From: CAZSAT01 sp964604675
GTDB taxonomy: Bacteria > Myxococcota_A > UBA796 > CAJQPC01
Direction of reading: 5' to 3'
Assembly: GCA_964604675.1 (NCBI GenBank)
Contig: CAZSAT010000011.1
Location: forward strand, 1 to 64,000
DNA: 64,000 nucleotides
Within the stretch, counting starts at the first letter, position 1; the number at the start of each line of letters is the position of its first letter. The notes under the pieces were generated by a model. It was not told where the DNA came from. It searched no databases and saw nothing but the letters and a program-made list of their open reading frames with translations. A program made the position numbers and the translations under genes. Below, piece after piece: positions 7,932 through 15,587 of this stretch.

Positions 7932-10004
7932 GTGAGCGGCCGGCTCTATGGGGTGGCGCTCGGGATCGTGCTCACCGTGGCGGTCCTGGTGCGGCTCTCC
8001 AGCCCGAGCGTGCACTTCACGGACGGCGTGCTGGTGCCGGTCGACGCGGACGCGGCCTACCACATTCGCCGCGCGATGGCGTGGGTGGAGGGCTTTCCGT
8101 GGCCTCCGCTGTTCGATCCCTGGCTCGGCTACCCCGAGGGCGCCCACAACCCCTGGGCGCCCGGGTGGTCGGCGGCGCTCGCGGCCTTCGCCTGGGTGTG
8201 CGGGGCGGGGGATGTGGCCAGCTTCGGGTTCCAGGTCGGGCTCGCGGCGTTCCCGCTCGTCGTAGGGGTGCTCACGGTGGCCGTGGCGGCCGCCATGGCG
8301 CGTCGGCTCGCGGGCGATCGCGGGGGGCTGGTGGCCGGGGTGTGCGTGGCCCTGATGCCGCACCACGTGGCGGCGACCCAGTTCGCCCGCCCGGACCACA
8401 GCGGTGCGGAAGGCCTCTACCTGCTGCTGCTGGTGTCGGAAGCCAGCCGGCAGCGTCCGCGCACCTGGGCGCTCGCGCTCATCGCAGGCACGTCCTGCCT
8501 GGTCTGGGTGGGGGCCGTGGCCTACCTCGGGATCGTCGCGGCCGGACTCTTCGTGGCGTCGCTCCTCGTCGACCAAGGGCGGCTTGCACGAGCGGGCGTG
8601 CCGGGGCTGCTCGCAGGAGCGGCGGTGATGGCGCCGGTCGCGGTCCTGAACGGTCTGGAGGCGGGCCAGCCCTTCTCCTACGCCTTCTTGAGCGCCTTCC
8701 AGCCGGCGTTCCTCGCCGGGCTCGCTGCTGGAAGCGGGTGGCTCGTGCTCCTGGTGAGTCGGCCGCAGGTGCGTGCGCGCCTGCTCGTGGTCGGGGCGGT
8801 CGCCGGCCTCCTGGCCGTGGCGGTGCTCGGTCCCACCGCTGTCCAGGGCTGGGAGGAGTGGCTCCAGAAGGGCGACCCCTGGCTCGCCACCGTCACCGAG
8901 TTCCAGCCCTTCCTGAGGGGTCCTTTCTGGCGCCCCGATGCCTGGTCCGTGCCCACCCTCCTCCTGGGCTGGGCCTACCCAGCCATGCCCGTGGTCGCTC
9001 TGTGGCTGGGCTGGCAGGGCCTGCGTCAGCGGCGAGGCGGGTTGTGGGCACTGGCGGTCGCGGTGCTCGGCGGCTTCACCCTGTCGCTCCTGCAGAACCG
9101 CTTCGGCTACAGCCTCGCACCGGTGATGGGGGTCGCGCTCGGGGTGGCGCTCGCCGGCGTTCCGCTGGCCCCCGCACTCGCGCTGCTTCTCTTCGCCCAG
9201 CCGGTGGCGGAGCTGCAGATGGCCTACCTCATGCCGAAGACCCGCCAGAACCGGAAGCCCTGGACCTTCGAGGCCTACCGGTGGCTCGACGCTCACGTCG
9301 ACGGACCGGCCGAGGACGCTCCCGCCTGGGGCGTCGGGGGCCGCTGGTGGCACGGCCACTGGCTGCCGCTCGTCGCCGGCCAACCCGAGCACATCGGTCA
9401 CTTCGGGAGCTATGCCGGGGGCGTGCAGCGGTACCGGGACACCCAACAGATCCTGCACGAGGATGCCCGCACGCTCACGGCGTACATGGACCGCCACCAC
9501 CTGCGTTACTGGGTCGTCGAGAGCTACGAGCTGCTCGAGCTGGAAGGGCCGCTCCGCACCCTGCTGGCGGGTGGCGGGGCGACGCCCGAGCGCCCCGCAG
9601 TCACCGGCTTGCGGGCGGTCTTCGCGTCCCGTGGGCGGGACCCCGGCGCCCCGCTCGAGACCCCGGGTGCCTGGGTGTACGAGCGCGTTCCCGGTGCGAC
9701 CCTGACCGGCTGGGCCTTGCCCGGGGTGACCGTCGAGGTGCGCATCGGGCTGTACCTGTTGGGGAAGCGCTGGACGTGGTCGCACAGCACGGTCGCCGAC
9801 GAGGACGGTCGGTTCGCGCTGACCGTGCCCTACGCCACGGGCCTGGAGGGCGGCGTGCCCACCTCGGACACCCTCCGTCTCGTGCGCGGCGACCGCGTCA
9901 CGGAGTTTGCGCTTCCCGACGCTCTGGTCCGTGCTGGCGGCACGGTCGAGGTGCCCGGCCAGGCTTCGGAGGTCGCTGCCTGGATCGCCGTGCAAGCTCC
10001 CTAA
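7932..10004 (+). CDS. STT3/AglB-like oligosaccharyltransferase (divergent GT-C membrane enzyme)
   Basis: 690 residues: an N-terminal membrane part with roughly ten or more hydrophobic segments and a soluble C-terminal domain. Three features place it in the STT3/AglB/PglB family, which moves a lipid-linked glycan onto protein. They are the first-loop acidic motif DADAAYHIRR (residues 38-47) followed by LGYPEGAHNPW, the second acidic motif RPDHSGAE (D155, E160), and GGRWWHGHWLPLVAGQP (W472-W477) at the place of the family motif WWDYG. The change of WWDYG to WWHGH is unusual, because that motif recognises the sequon. The tail after about residue 580 looks like an extra beta-rich domain. The GTG at 7932 has GGAG 7 nt upstream. 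The acceptor is unknown; O- or altered N-glycosylation are both possible. Confidence 0.72.
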   Translation: MSGRLYGVALGIVLTVAVLVRLSSPSVHFTDGVLVPVDADAAYHIRRAMAWVEGFPWPPLFDPWLGYPEGAHNPWAPGWSAALAAFAWVCGAGDVASFGFQVGLAAFPLVVGVLTVAVAAAMARRLAGDRGGLVAGVCVALMPHHVAATQFARPDHSGAEGLYLLLLVSEASRQRPRTWALALIAGTSCLVWVGAVAYLGIVAAGLFVASLLVDQGRLARAGVPGLLAGAAVMAPVAVLNGLEAGQPFSYAFLSAFQPAFLAGLAAGSGWLVLLVSRPQVRARLLVVGAVAGLLAVAVLGPTAVQGWEEWLQKGDPWLATVTEFQPFLRGPFWRPDAWSVPTLLLGWAYPAMPVVALWLGWQGLRQRRGGLWALAVAVLGGFTLSLLQNRFGYSLAPVMGVALGVALAGVPLAPALALLLFAQPVAELQMAYLMPKTRQNRKPWTFEAYRWLDAHVDGPAEDAPAWGVGGRWWHGHWLPLVAGQPEHIGHFGSYAGGVQRYRDTQQILHEDARTLTAYMDRHHLRYWVVESYELLELEGPLRTLLAGGGATPERPAVTGLRAVFASRGRDPGAPLETPGAWVYERVPGATLTGWALPGVTVEVRIGLYLLGKRWTWSHSTVADEDGRFALTVPYATGLEGGVPTSDTLRLVRGDRVTEFALPDALVRAGGTVEVPGQASEVAAWIAVQAP

Positions 10005-10034
10005 AGCGCACGCTCTGGGGACCGAAGCGAGCCC

Positions 10035-10040
10035 AGGAGG
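10035..10040 (+). promoter_or_regulatory. Consensus ribosome binding site deciding the sulfotransferase start
   Basis: AGGAGG ends 5 nt before the GTG at 10046. It selects that start within a much longer open frame. Confidence 0.8.
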
Positions 10041-10045
10041 CCCCT

Positions 10046-10903
10046 GTGGATCACCCCGTCTTCATCGCTGGCGCCGGTCGGTCCGGCACGACCCTGGCCG
10101 TCGACATGATCGGGCTGCACGAGGAGCTCTCTCCGCTCTACGAGACCGAGTTCGTGACCCGGCTCGCGATGATGATCTTCGGCCAGAAGCTCCCCTTCGA
10201 GGAGCTGCGCGTGCACGTGCGGAAGCTGATGGACCAATGGACCGTGTCCTTGCCGCACCGCCCCCACAACAAGCGGGAGCACGAGCGGTACCACCACGGT
10301 CCGCACCATGTGCTGTTCACGCGCGAGCTGGCGCTCCGGCGCACGGATCGCTTCCTCGCCGAGCTCGCGAGCGGGGTGGCACCGATCCGGGCCCTCGCGG
10401 CGCTCTGCGACGCGCTGTTCGCCGACCACGCCCGCAGGGACAGCAAGCGCATCGTGGTCAACAAGACGCCGAGCTACGTGCACATCCTGCCTGTGCTCGA
10501 CGCGATGTACCCGGCGTCGAAGGTGGTTCACTGCGTCCGCGATGGCCGGGACGTCGCCTGCTCGGTGCTCTCTCGCCCGTGGGGGCCGCGCACCGTGGGC
10601 GAGGCTGCGCAGTGGTGGGCCCAGAAGGCCGGCGAGGCGGTGGCGTGGGGACGAGCCCACCCGGATCGCTACCTCGAGGTCCGGTACGAGGACCTGCTTC
10701 GCGCCCCACAGGACGAGCTCGCGCGTGTGCTCGAGTTCCTCGGCGTGGAGGCGCAGGCGACGGACATGCTCGCGCGCTACGGTCGTGAGATCCGCCTGGA
10801 CACTGGACGGAGTGGCCGGTGGAAGACCCTGCCGGGCCAGGACCTCGCTGCGTTTCACGCCCGCGCTGGGGGCCTGCTCGAGCACTTCGGCTACGCGGCC
10901 TGA
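10046..10903 (+). CDS. Sulfotransferase family protein
   Basis: 285 residues. The PAPS-binding 5'-phosphosulfate loop is AGAGRSGTTL near the N-terminus and the 3'-phosphate region is CVRDGRDVACS, as in Sulfotransfer families that transfer sulfate from PAPS to glycans, lipids or proteins. The C-terminal RYEDLL and SGRWKTLPG segments are also typical. The frame is open for a long way upstream, but GTG at 10046 is chosen because a perfect AGGAGG precedes it by 5 nt and the phosphosulfate loop then lies about 8 residues in. It starts 41 bp after the STT3-like gene, so sulfation of the glycan made by this cluster is a reasonable inference. Confidence 0.85.
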   Translation: MDHPVFIAGAGRSGTTLAVDMIGLHEELSPLYETEFVTRLAMMIFGQKLPFEELRVHVRKLMDQWTVSLPHRPHNKREHERYHHGPHHVLFTRELALRRTDRFLAELASGVAPIRALAALCDALFADHARRDSKRIVVNKTPSYVHILPVLDAMYPASKVVHCVRDGRDVACSVLSRPWGPRTVGEAAQWWAQKAGEAVAWGRAHPDRYLEVRYEDLLRAPQDELARVLEFLGVEAQATDMLARYGREIRLDTGRSGRWKTLPGQDLAAFHARAGGLLEHFGYAA

Positions 10904-10912
10904 GCGGTCCCC

Positions 10913-10924
10913 TACAATCCGGGC
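10913..10924 (+). promoter_or_regulatory. Leaderless-type promoter -10 for the TPR gene
   Basis: TACAAT at 10913-10918, 6 nt, then GTG at 10925. It is the closest of the set to the textbook TATAAT. No Shine-Dalgarno sequence. Confidence 0.65.
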
Positions 10925-11953
10925 GTGTTGCTGGTCCTGCACCTCGCCCTCGCCTCCGACGGGCTGCACCCCGCCACGCTCGCCCTCGCGCGGGCGGTCA
11001 CCGCGTACACCAGCGGCGAACGGGCAGAAGCCATCGAGCGGCTGGAGGCGCTGACCTCGGCTCGCCCGTGGGATGACGACGCGCACTGGTGGCTCGCCCG
11101 GGCGTTGGTGGACGCCGGTCGCTTCGACCAGGCGGTCTCCTTGCTCGAGGGGCGGGCCGGGCGCGGCGTGCCCACGGCCGAGTTTCGGGCACTGGAGGGC
11201 ATCGCCCGGATGGCCCTGCACGACCCCGACGGCGAACAGGTCGTGGTGGATGCCCTGCCAGCCCTGAGAGAGGGAGCGCTCCGCCGGGAGGCGCTCGCCA
11301 CGCTGGGCGTGTCGCTCGCGTCTCGCGGTGAGGATGGACGCGCTGCCGGGGCGTTGGCGGCAGCCGGTGGCGACCCTCTGGTGGTCCTGGTTGGCGAGGT
11401 GGCGAACGCCCTGGACGCGTCGCACGAGCTGCTGGCGGTGCGGGTCACCGACGGCTTGCCCGAGGCGACCGTGGGCGTGCTTCGTGGCGGCGAACACTGG
11501 CGCGTGGACCTCCAGACGGGGCTGGGGCGGCGGGTGGCGGCGCCGCCTGCTGCGGGCGATCGACCTCGTTGTGGCCAGGGCACGGTCTGGACCCACGGCA
11601 CGGCACGGAGCGGGCTGGCCGGCGTCTACCGAGAGCAGGGGGGGCGCGAGGAGCGGGTGGCCCGCACGCCGCTCGGGGCCACGGACTTCAGCCCGACGTG
11701 CAGCGACGGTGCGGTGTGGTTCCTCCGCCGGGTGGCCGGCGTCCAGTCGGTGCACCGCGTGGCGGATGAGGCCCACGAAGAGCGGGTCTGGACCCTGGGC
11801 ACCCTGGCAGCCCTCGACGCGCGCGGCGACGAGGGGTTGTTGATCGGCACCGTGCTCGACGGGGAGCCCATCGGCTACTTCCTCCAGGAGCTGGAGGGTG
11901 AGCCCGTGCCCTTGTGGCAGAGCGACCTGCACTTCGGCGTGCCGCGATGGTGA
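10925..11953 (+). CDS. Exported TPR-containing protein of unknown function
   Basis: 342 residues. A short hydrophobic N-terminus (MLLVLHLALA) without basic residues looks like a signal peptide. Residues about 20-120 resemble tetratricopeptide helices (LARAVTAYTSGERAEAIERL, then ALVDAGRFDQAVSLLEG). The rest is beta-rich, with repeated short strands of a possible propeller. No catalytic motif is recognised. The GTG start is supported by the TACAAT box 6 nt before it. The 3' end overlaps the start of the next gene by 7 nt, so it is probably co-transcribed with the YfhO-like membrane protein and may assist it. Confidence 0.7.
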   Translation: MLLVLHLALASDGLHPATLALARAVTAYTSGERAEAIERLEALTSARPWDDDAHWWLARALVDAGRFDQAVSLLEGRAGRGVPTAEFRALEGIARMALHDPDGEQVVVDALPALREGALRREALATLGVSLASRGEDGRAAGALAAAGGDPLVVLVGEVANALDASHELLAVRVTDGLPEATVGVLRGGEHWRVDLQTGLGRRVAAPPAAGDRPRCGQGTVWTHGTARSGLAGVYREQGGREERVARTPLGATDFSPTCSDGAVWFLRRVAGVQSVHRVADEAHEERVWTLGTLAALDARGDEGLLIGTVLDGEPIGYFLQELEGEPVPLWQSDLHFGVPRW

Positions 11954-13734
11954 AGCGCGAGTGGGCGGGCTGGCTCGTCGGCGTGCTGCTGTGTGCTCTG
12001 GCGACGTGGCAGTTCGACTGGCTGGGCGCTGGTCTCTTCGATCCGATCGTGCACGGCGAGAACGAGGACTGGGACTGGCAGCTCGGGCTCTACGAGGCCA
12101 CCCGTCGCAGCCTGCTGGTCGATGGCGTCGCGCCCTTCTGGAATCCCTGGGTGCAGGGCGGCGTGCCGCTCTGGGCCAACCCGGAGATGCCGGGCCTCTA
12201 CCCGGGCTTCCTCGCGGTCTTGGCGCTGGGCACCGAGGCGGGCCTCAAGCTCAACGCGCTCGCCCACCTCTGGCTGCTCGTCTGGGCGTGCTGGCTCGCC
12301 GGCCGCGAGCTGGGACTGCGGCCGGTGGCTGCCCATGGTGCGGGCCTCCTGACCCTCTGCTCCGCGTTCCTCCCCGGCTTCATCGCGTACGGGCACGTGA
12401 TGTACCTGCCGCTCGGCTGGCTCCCGCTGGCGTGGGTCGCCCTGCGCAGGGGACGCTGGGCCTGGGCGGCCATGTGCCTCGCGATGCCGATGCTGGCGGG
12501 TGGACACTACCTCCTGGTGTACGGCGCGCTGTGGTTGGGGCTCGACGGCCTGCTCCGGGGCTTGCGGGCCGATCGGCTGCGGCTCCTGGCGGTACCGCTG
12601 GCCATCAACGGCGTGGCCCTGGGCCTGACGTGGCTCACGTGGCCGCTCCTGCTCGTGCTCGGGGTGGCGCTCGCCGCGCAGCGTCCCGACAAGCTGCGCC
12701 GGACGGTGGTGCCCGTGGTGTTCGCCGGGCTGCTCTGCGCCGGCCTGCTCGCGTGCCGCTTCGCCACGGCGCCCGCACTGTTCGAGCGCGCCGAGCGGCT
12801 CGCTGCCCAGACCTCGCTCTCCGTCGCCGACCCCTACACGCCGTGGCTCGCCTGGCAGGTGGTGACCGGCGCTGTCGAACGGCTGAGCGGTCACGAAGGC
12901 CAGAACGTCTTCTGGACCGGCGTCGGACCACTCCTGGGCTACGCGGGCTTGTGTTGGGCTGCCTGGGTGCGCCCGGCGTGGGGTGTCGCCGGGCTGGTCT
13001 GGTGGAACCTCGGCTGGGGGGGCTCCACGCCCGTCAACCTGCTCGAGGTGTTGCACCGCCTCCCGGGCTTCGACCACCTGCGCGTGGTCGAGCGCTACAG
13101 CCTGGTGTGGACGCTCTTCCTCGGCTGGGGGCTGGGCTGGCTGTTTACGCGCCTGCGTGGGCCGGTCAGCGCGCTCGCGGGAGCGTGTGCTGTGGCCTGG
13201 ATCCTGTGGGTCGCGGCCCCGCGAGCGGCGATCGCCCAGCGGCTCGGGCCCGGTCCCGTCGCCGAGGTGGCCTCGGGAACCTACGTCCAGACCGACGACG
13301 AGCTCACCTCGTACCAGGCCCTCCGCGCGAACCGCGGGAAGCTCGACTGCTGGACGACCGCCTGGCTGGAGGACCCGGCGCCAGGCCTTCGCGCGGTCGG
13401 GAGCCAGGGCTACCGAGGCGAGGTGTGGCGCACCGACGGTGGGGCGGTCCAGGCGGAGTTGACTCCGGGGCGGGTCGAGGTGGTGCTGGCTGGCCCGGCG
13501 CGGGTGGTGGTGAACCAGAACGCCTTCCGCGGCTGGGAGGTCGATGGCCGCGCCGCCGACGCCGAGGACGGTCTGCTGGCCGCCGATCTCTCAGCGGGTG
13601 TTCACACCTTTCGCTACCGGCCGCCGGGCTTCGTGCCCGGCGCTCTGATCAGCGGGCTCGCCTTGGTGATCTGGGGCGTGCTCGTACGGAACAGAGCACG
13701 CGGCCCGGGAGCCAGTGGTAGCGGCCCTCGATGA
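11947..13734 (+). CDS. YfhO-like GT-C membrane protein
   Basis: 595 residues with about a dozen hydrophobic segments. The first periplasmic loop has the acidic GT-C motif ENEDWDWQL and then APFWNPWVQGGVPLWANPE, the pattern of YfhO-type lipid-sugar-dependent glycosyltransferases. A small soluble C-terminal domain (NQNAFRGWEVDG, then SAGVHTFRYRPPGF) before a last membrane helix is also typical of YfhO proteins. The ATG at 11947 overlaps the upstream stop and is preferred to a start 11 codons earlier. Its 3' end overlaps the convergent PPTase gene by 86 bp. It probably moves a sugar from a polyprenyl carrier to an envelope polymer or protein. Confidence 0.78.
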   Translation: MVKREWAGWLVGVLLCALATWQFDWLGAGLFDPIVHGENEDWDWQLGLYEATRRSLLVDGVAPFWNPWVQGGVPLWANPEMPGLYPGFLAVLALGTEAGLKLNALAHLWLLVWACWLAGRELGLRPVAAHGAGLLTLCSAFLPGFIAYGHVMYLPLGWLPLAWVALRRGRWAWAAMCLAMPMLAGGHYLLVYGALWLGLDGLLRGLRADRLRLLAVPLAINGVALGLTWLTWPLLLVLGVALAAQRPDKLRRTVVPVVFAGLLCAGLLACRFATAPALFERAERLAAQTSLSVADPYTPWLAWQVVTGAVERLSGHEGQNVFWTGVGPLLGYAGLCWAAWVRPAWGVAGLVWWNLGWGGSTPVNLLEVLHRLPGFDHLRVVERYSLVWTLFLGWGLGWLFTRLRGPVSALAGACAVAWILWVAAPRAAIAQRLGPGPVAEVASGTYVQTDDELTSYQALRANRGKLDCWTTAWLEDPAPGLRAVGSQGYRGEVWRTDGGAVQAELTPGRVEVVLAGPARVVVNQNAFRGWEVDGRAADAEDGLLAADLSAGVHTFRYRPPGFVPGALISGLALVIWGVLVRNRARGPGASGSGPR

Positions 13735-14428
13735 CGTACGGGCCTTCTCCCTGGGCGAGGAAGAGCGTGATGCGCACCCCGCCCGAGAGCTCCGGGTAGA
13801 CCGCCGCCTCGGAGAAGTCGATGTAGCGCGGGACGAAGGCCTGGAGCGCCTTGTAGATGGCCTCTTTCATGGAGAAGCGCAGCACGGTGGCGGTCCAACG
13901 TCGCTCCGCGGGGAGGGCTTCCACCTCTGCCAGCTCGTCGTCGCGCAGCACACGGGGAGCGATGCCTTCTCGGGGAGGGTCGAGGTCCTCGAGGTCCACG
14001 CCCAGGCTCCAACCCCGGCGGCGGGCCGCCATCGCCACGGCCAGGCCGCGCTTGTGGCTGACCGAGCCGACGAAGCCGCGCGGCAGGATGGGCCCGCCGC
14101 GGGGGTCGACGAGCACGGGGCCCACGGGCTTGTCGGTGAGCCCTTCCAGCGCACGGCGCAGCGCGAGACGGCCGCCGACGAAGTCCATCCGCCGGAAGCC
14201 CTCCAGGTCGCGCGCGACCTCGGCCTCGGCCTCGTGCAGGTTCGAGAGCGCGGCTTCGGGGACGTCACCGAGCTCAGCAGGCAGAGAAACCCCCACCAGC
14301 ATCCCGTAGGGGAGGGCTTCCTGGAGGACGGGGATGTAGGGGTGTGCCGACTCGTCGACGGGGGAGGCCGGATGGGCGGCGGTCCCGTGGAAACGCCGGA
14401 GTCGGTACGACACCGGGTAAGAGCTCAT
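13649..14428 (-). CDS. 4'-phosphopantetheinyl transferase (EntD/Sfp superfamily)
   Basis: 259 residues. The two family signatures are present: GVDLEDL near residue 144 (Mg-binding Asp) and FSMKEAIYKAL near residue 184. GSVSHKRGLAVA upstream is characteristic of the EntD branch. The enzyme attaches phosphopantetheine from CoA to a serine of carrier proteins. No polyketide, peptide synthetase or acyl carrier protein gene lies in this window, so its client is elsewhere. TATCCT stands 8 nt before the ATG, a near-leaderless arrangement. Its last 86 bp overlap the YfhO-like gene on the other strand; both frames look genuine to their stops. Confidence 0.9.
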   Translation of the reverse strand: MSSYPVSYRLRRFHGTAAHPASPVDESAHPYIPVLQEALPYGMLVGVSLPAELGDVPEAALSNLHEAEAEVARDLEGFRRMDFVGGRLALRRALEGLTDKPVGPVLVDPRGGPILPRGFVGSVSHKRGLAVAMAARRRGWSLGVDLEDLDPPREGIAPRVLRDDELAEVEALPAERRWTATVLRFSMKEAIYKALQAFVPRYIDFSEAAVYPELSGGVRITLFLAQGEGPYVIEGRYHWLPGRVLCSVRARPRSPRRAR

Positions 14429-14442
14429 TCCTCGTCAGGATA
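14429..14442 (-). promoter_or_regulatory. Near-leaderless promoter -10 for the PPTase gene
   Basis: TATCCT at 14442-14437, 8 nt, then ATG at 14428. It overlaps the 3' end of glk, so the PPTase may be expressed separately. Confidence 0.45.
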
Positions 14443-15352
14443 GCGCGGATCGAGCGGCCGCCGCTGCCCCGCGCAGGCCCAGGTCGTCGTCGACCACTGC
14501 GCAGAGGGGAACGCGCTGGACGGTCTCCGACAGGCGGCCCTTCGCATGGAACGCGCGGATCGTGCTGTCGAGGCGATCGAGGATGCGCGGCACGATCCCG
14601 CCGCAGAGCCACACACCGCCGGAGGGGAGCATCGACAACGCGGCGTTTCCGGCGAAGGCGCCCAGGAGACGCGCGAAGTCGTCCACCGCCGCCCGCGCGG
14701 CCGGCAGCGCACTGGCGGTGACGTGCGCGGGCTGGTCGAGGGTGGGCGCATCGGCGTCTGAGGCACTGCGGGCCGCGTAGAGCGCGAGCAGCCCAGGCCC
14801 GCTCAAGACCCGCTCCCAGCTGACGTGCCCGTGCAGCCCGGCGAGCGTGCGCCAGAGGTCGAGGTCCTCGTGGGTACCTGGCGCAAGATCCATGTGCCCG
14901 GCCTCCGAGGGCAGCGTGAGCCAGCCGTGGCTCGTCGCCACCAGGGCGGCTTGTCCAAGGCCCGTGCCGGGTCCCACCGCGACCAACGTGGCCTTGCGAT
15001 CGGGGAGCGGTCCAGCCAGGTGATGCCAGCTCCCCGCTCGCAGCTCCGGCACGCCGCGAACCGCCGCCGCGAAGTCGTTCAACAGCACGGTGGGAGCGCC
15101 CAGGGCACGCGCCAGGCTGGACTCGTCGAAGGCCCAGGGATGGTTCGTGAGTGCGGCTCGCCCACTCCGGACGGGGCCGGCCACGGCGACGCCAGCCGCG
15201 TCGAGCCCGCGACCGGCCAGCCAAGGTGCGGTGGCTGCGGCGAAGCTGGGACCCGAGGTGGGCAGCCGCTCGCGGTCGACCAACTGTCCGTCCTCGAACA
15301 GCGCCAGGCGGCAGTTCGTGCCGCCGATGTCAGCAGCGAGTACGCGCGCCAC
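14435..15352 (-). CDS. glk: Glucokinase (Glk family)
   Basis: 305 residues. ATP and sugar motifs of the bacterial hexokinase/Glk family are visible: N-terminal LAADIGGTNCRLALF, LNDFAA with the likely catalytic Asp, the phosphate loop VGPGTGLGQA, SEAGHMDLAP, and the C-terminal VWLCGGIVPRIL. It phosphorylates glucose at the 6-position in the cytoplasm. The frame is open upstream for 83 more codons, but the GTG at 15352 gives the family-typical start (MARVLAADIGGTN) and has GGAGGAG five nt upstream. It precedes the PPTase on the same strand with 6 bp between them. The 235-bp region upstream is a divergent promoter space shared with the GAF/AAA+ regulator. Confidence 0.88.
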   Translation of the reverse strand: MARVLAADIGGTNCRLALFEDGQLVDRERLPTSGPSFAAATAPWLAGRGLDAAGVAVAGPVRSGRAALTNHPWAFDESSLARALGAPTVLLNDFAAAVRGVPELRAGSWHHLAGPLPDRKATLVAVGPGTGLGQAALVATSHGWLTLPSEAGHMDLAPGTHEDLDLWRTLAGLHGHVSWERVLSGPGLLALYAARSASDADAPTLDQPAHVTASALPAARAAVDDFARLLGAFAGNAALSMLPSGGVWLCGGIVPRILDRLDSTIRAFHAKGRLSETVQRVPLCAVVDDDLGLRGAAAAARSALS

Positions 15353-15575
15353 GGCGGCTCCTCCACGTGCCGCACCTACACCGCCGGGCAGCGCGGTTGA
15401 TCCGCCCTCGGCGTCCCCAGCACGCACGCAGCGGCGTGCGGGACCCATGACGTGCCCAGGGCACGCCTGCGGCCCAGCGCACCGCCGGCTTTCGCCCGCT
15501 CGCCACTGCGCACGCACTGGAAACACCGACCATCGGCTCAACCTGCTTGCCCGACCGTGTATCCCGTCGACGCGG

Positions 15576-15587
15576 TAGGGTGCGAGG
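15576..15587 (+). promoter_or_regulatory. Leaderless-type promoter -10 for the GAF/AAA+ regulator
   Basis: TAGGGT at 15576-15581, 6 nt, then GTG at 15588. The rest of the divergent spacer 15353-15587 shows no other recognisable signal. Confidence 0.6.
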
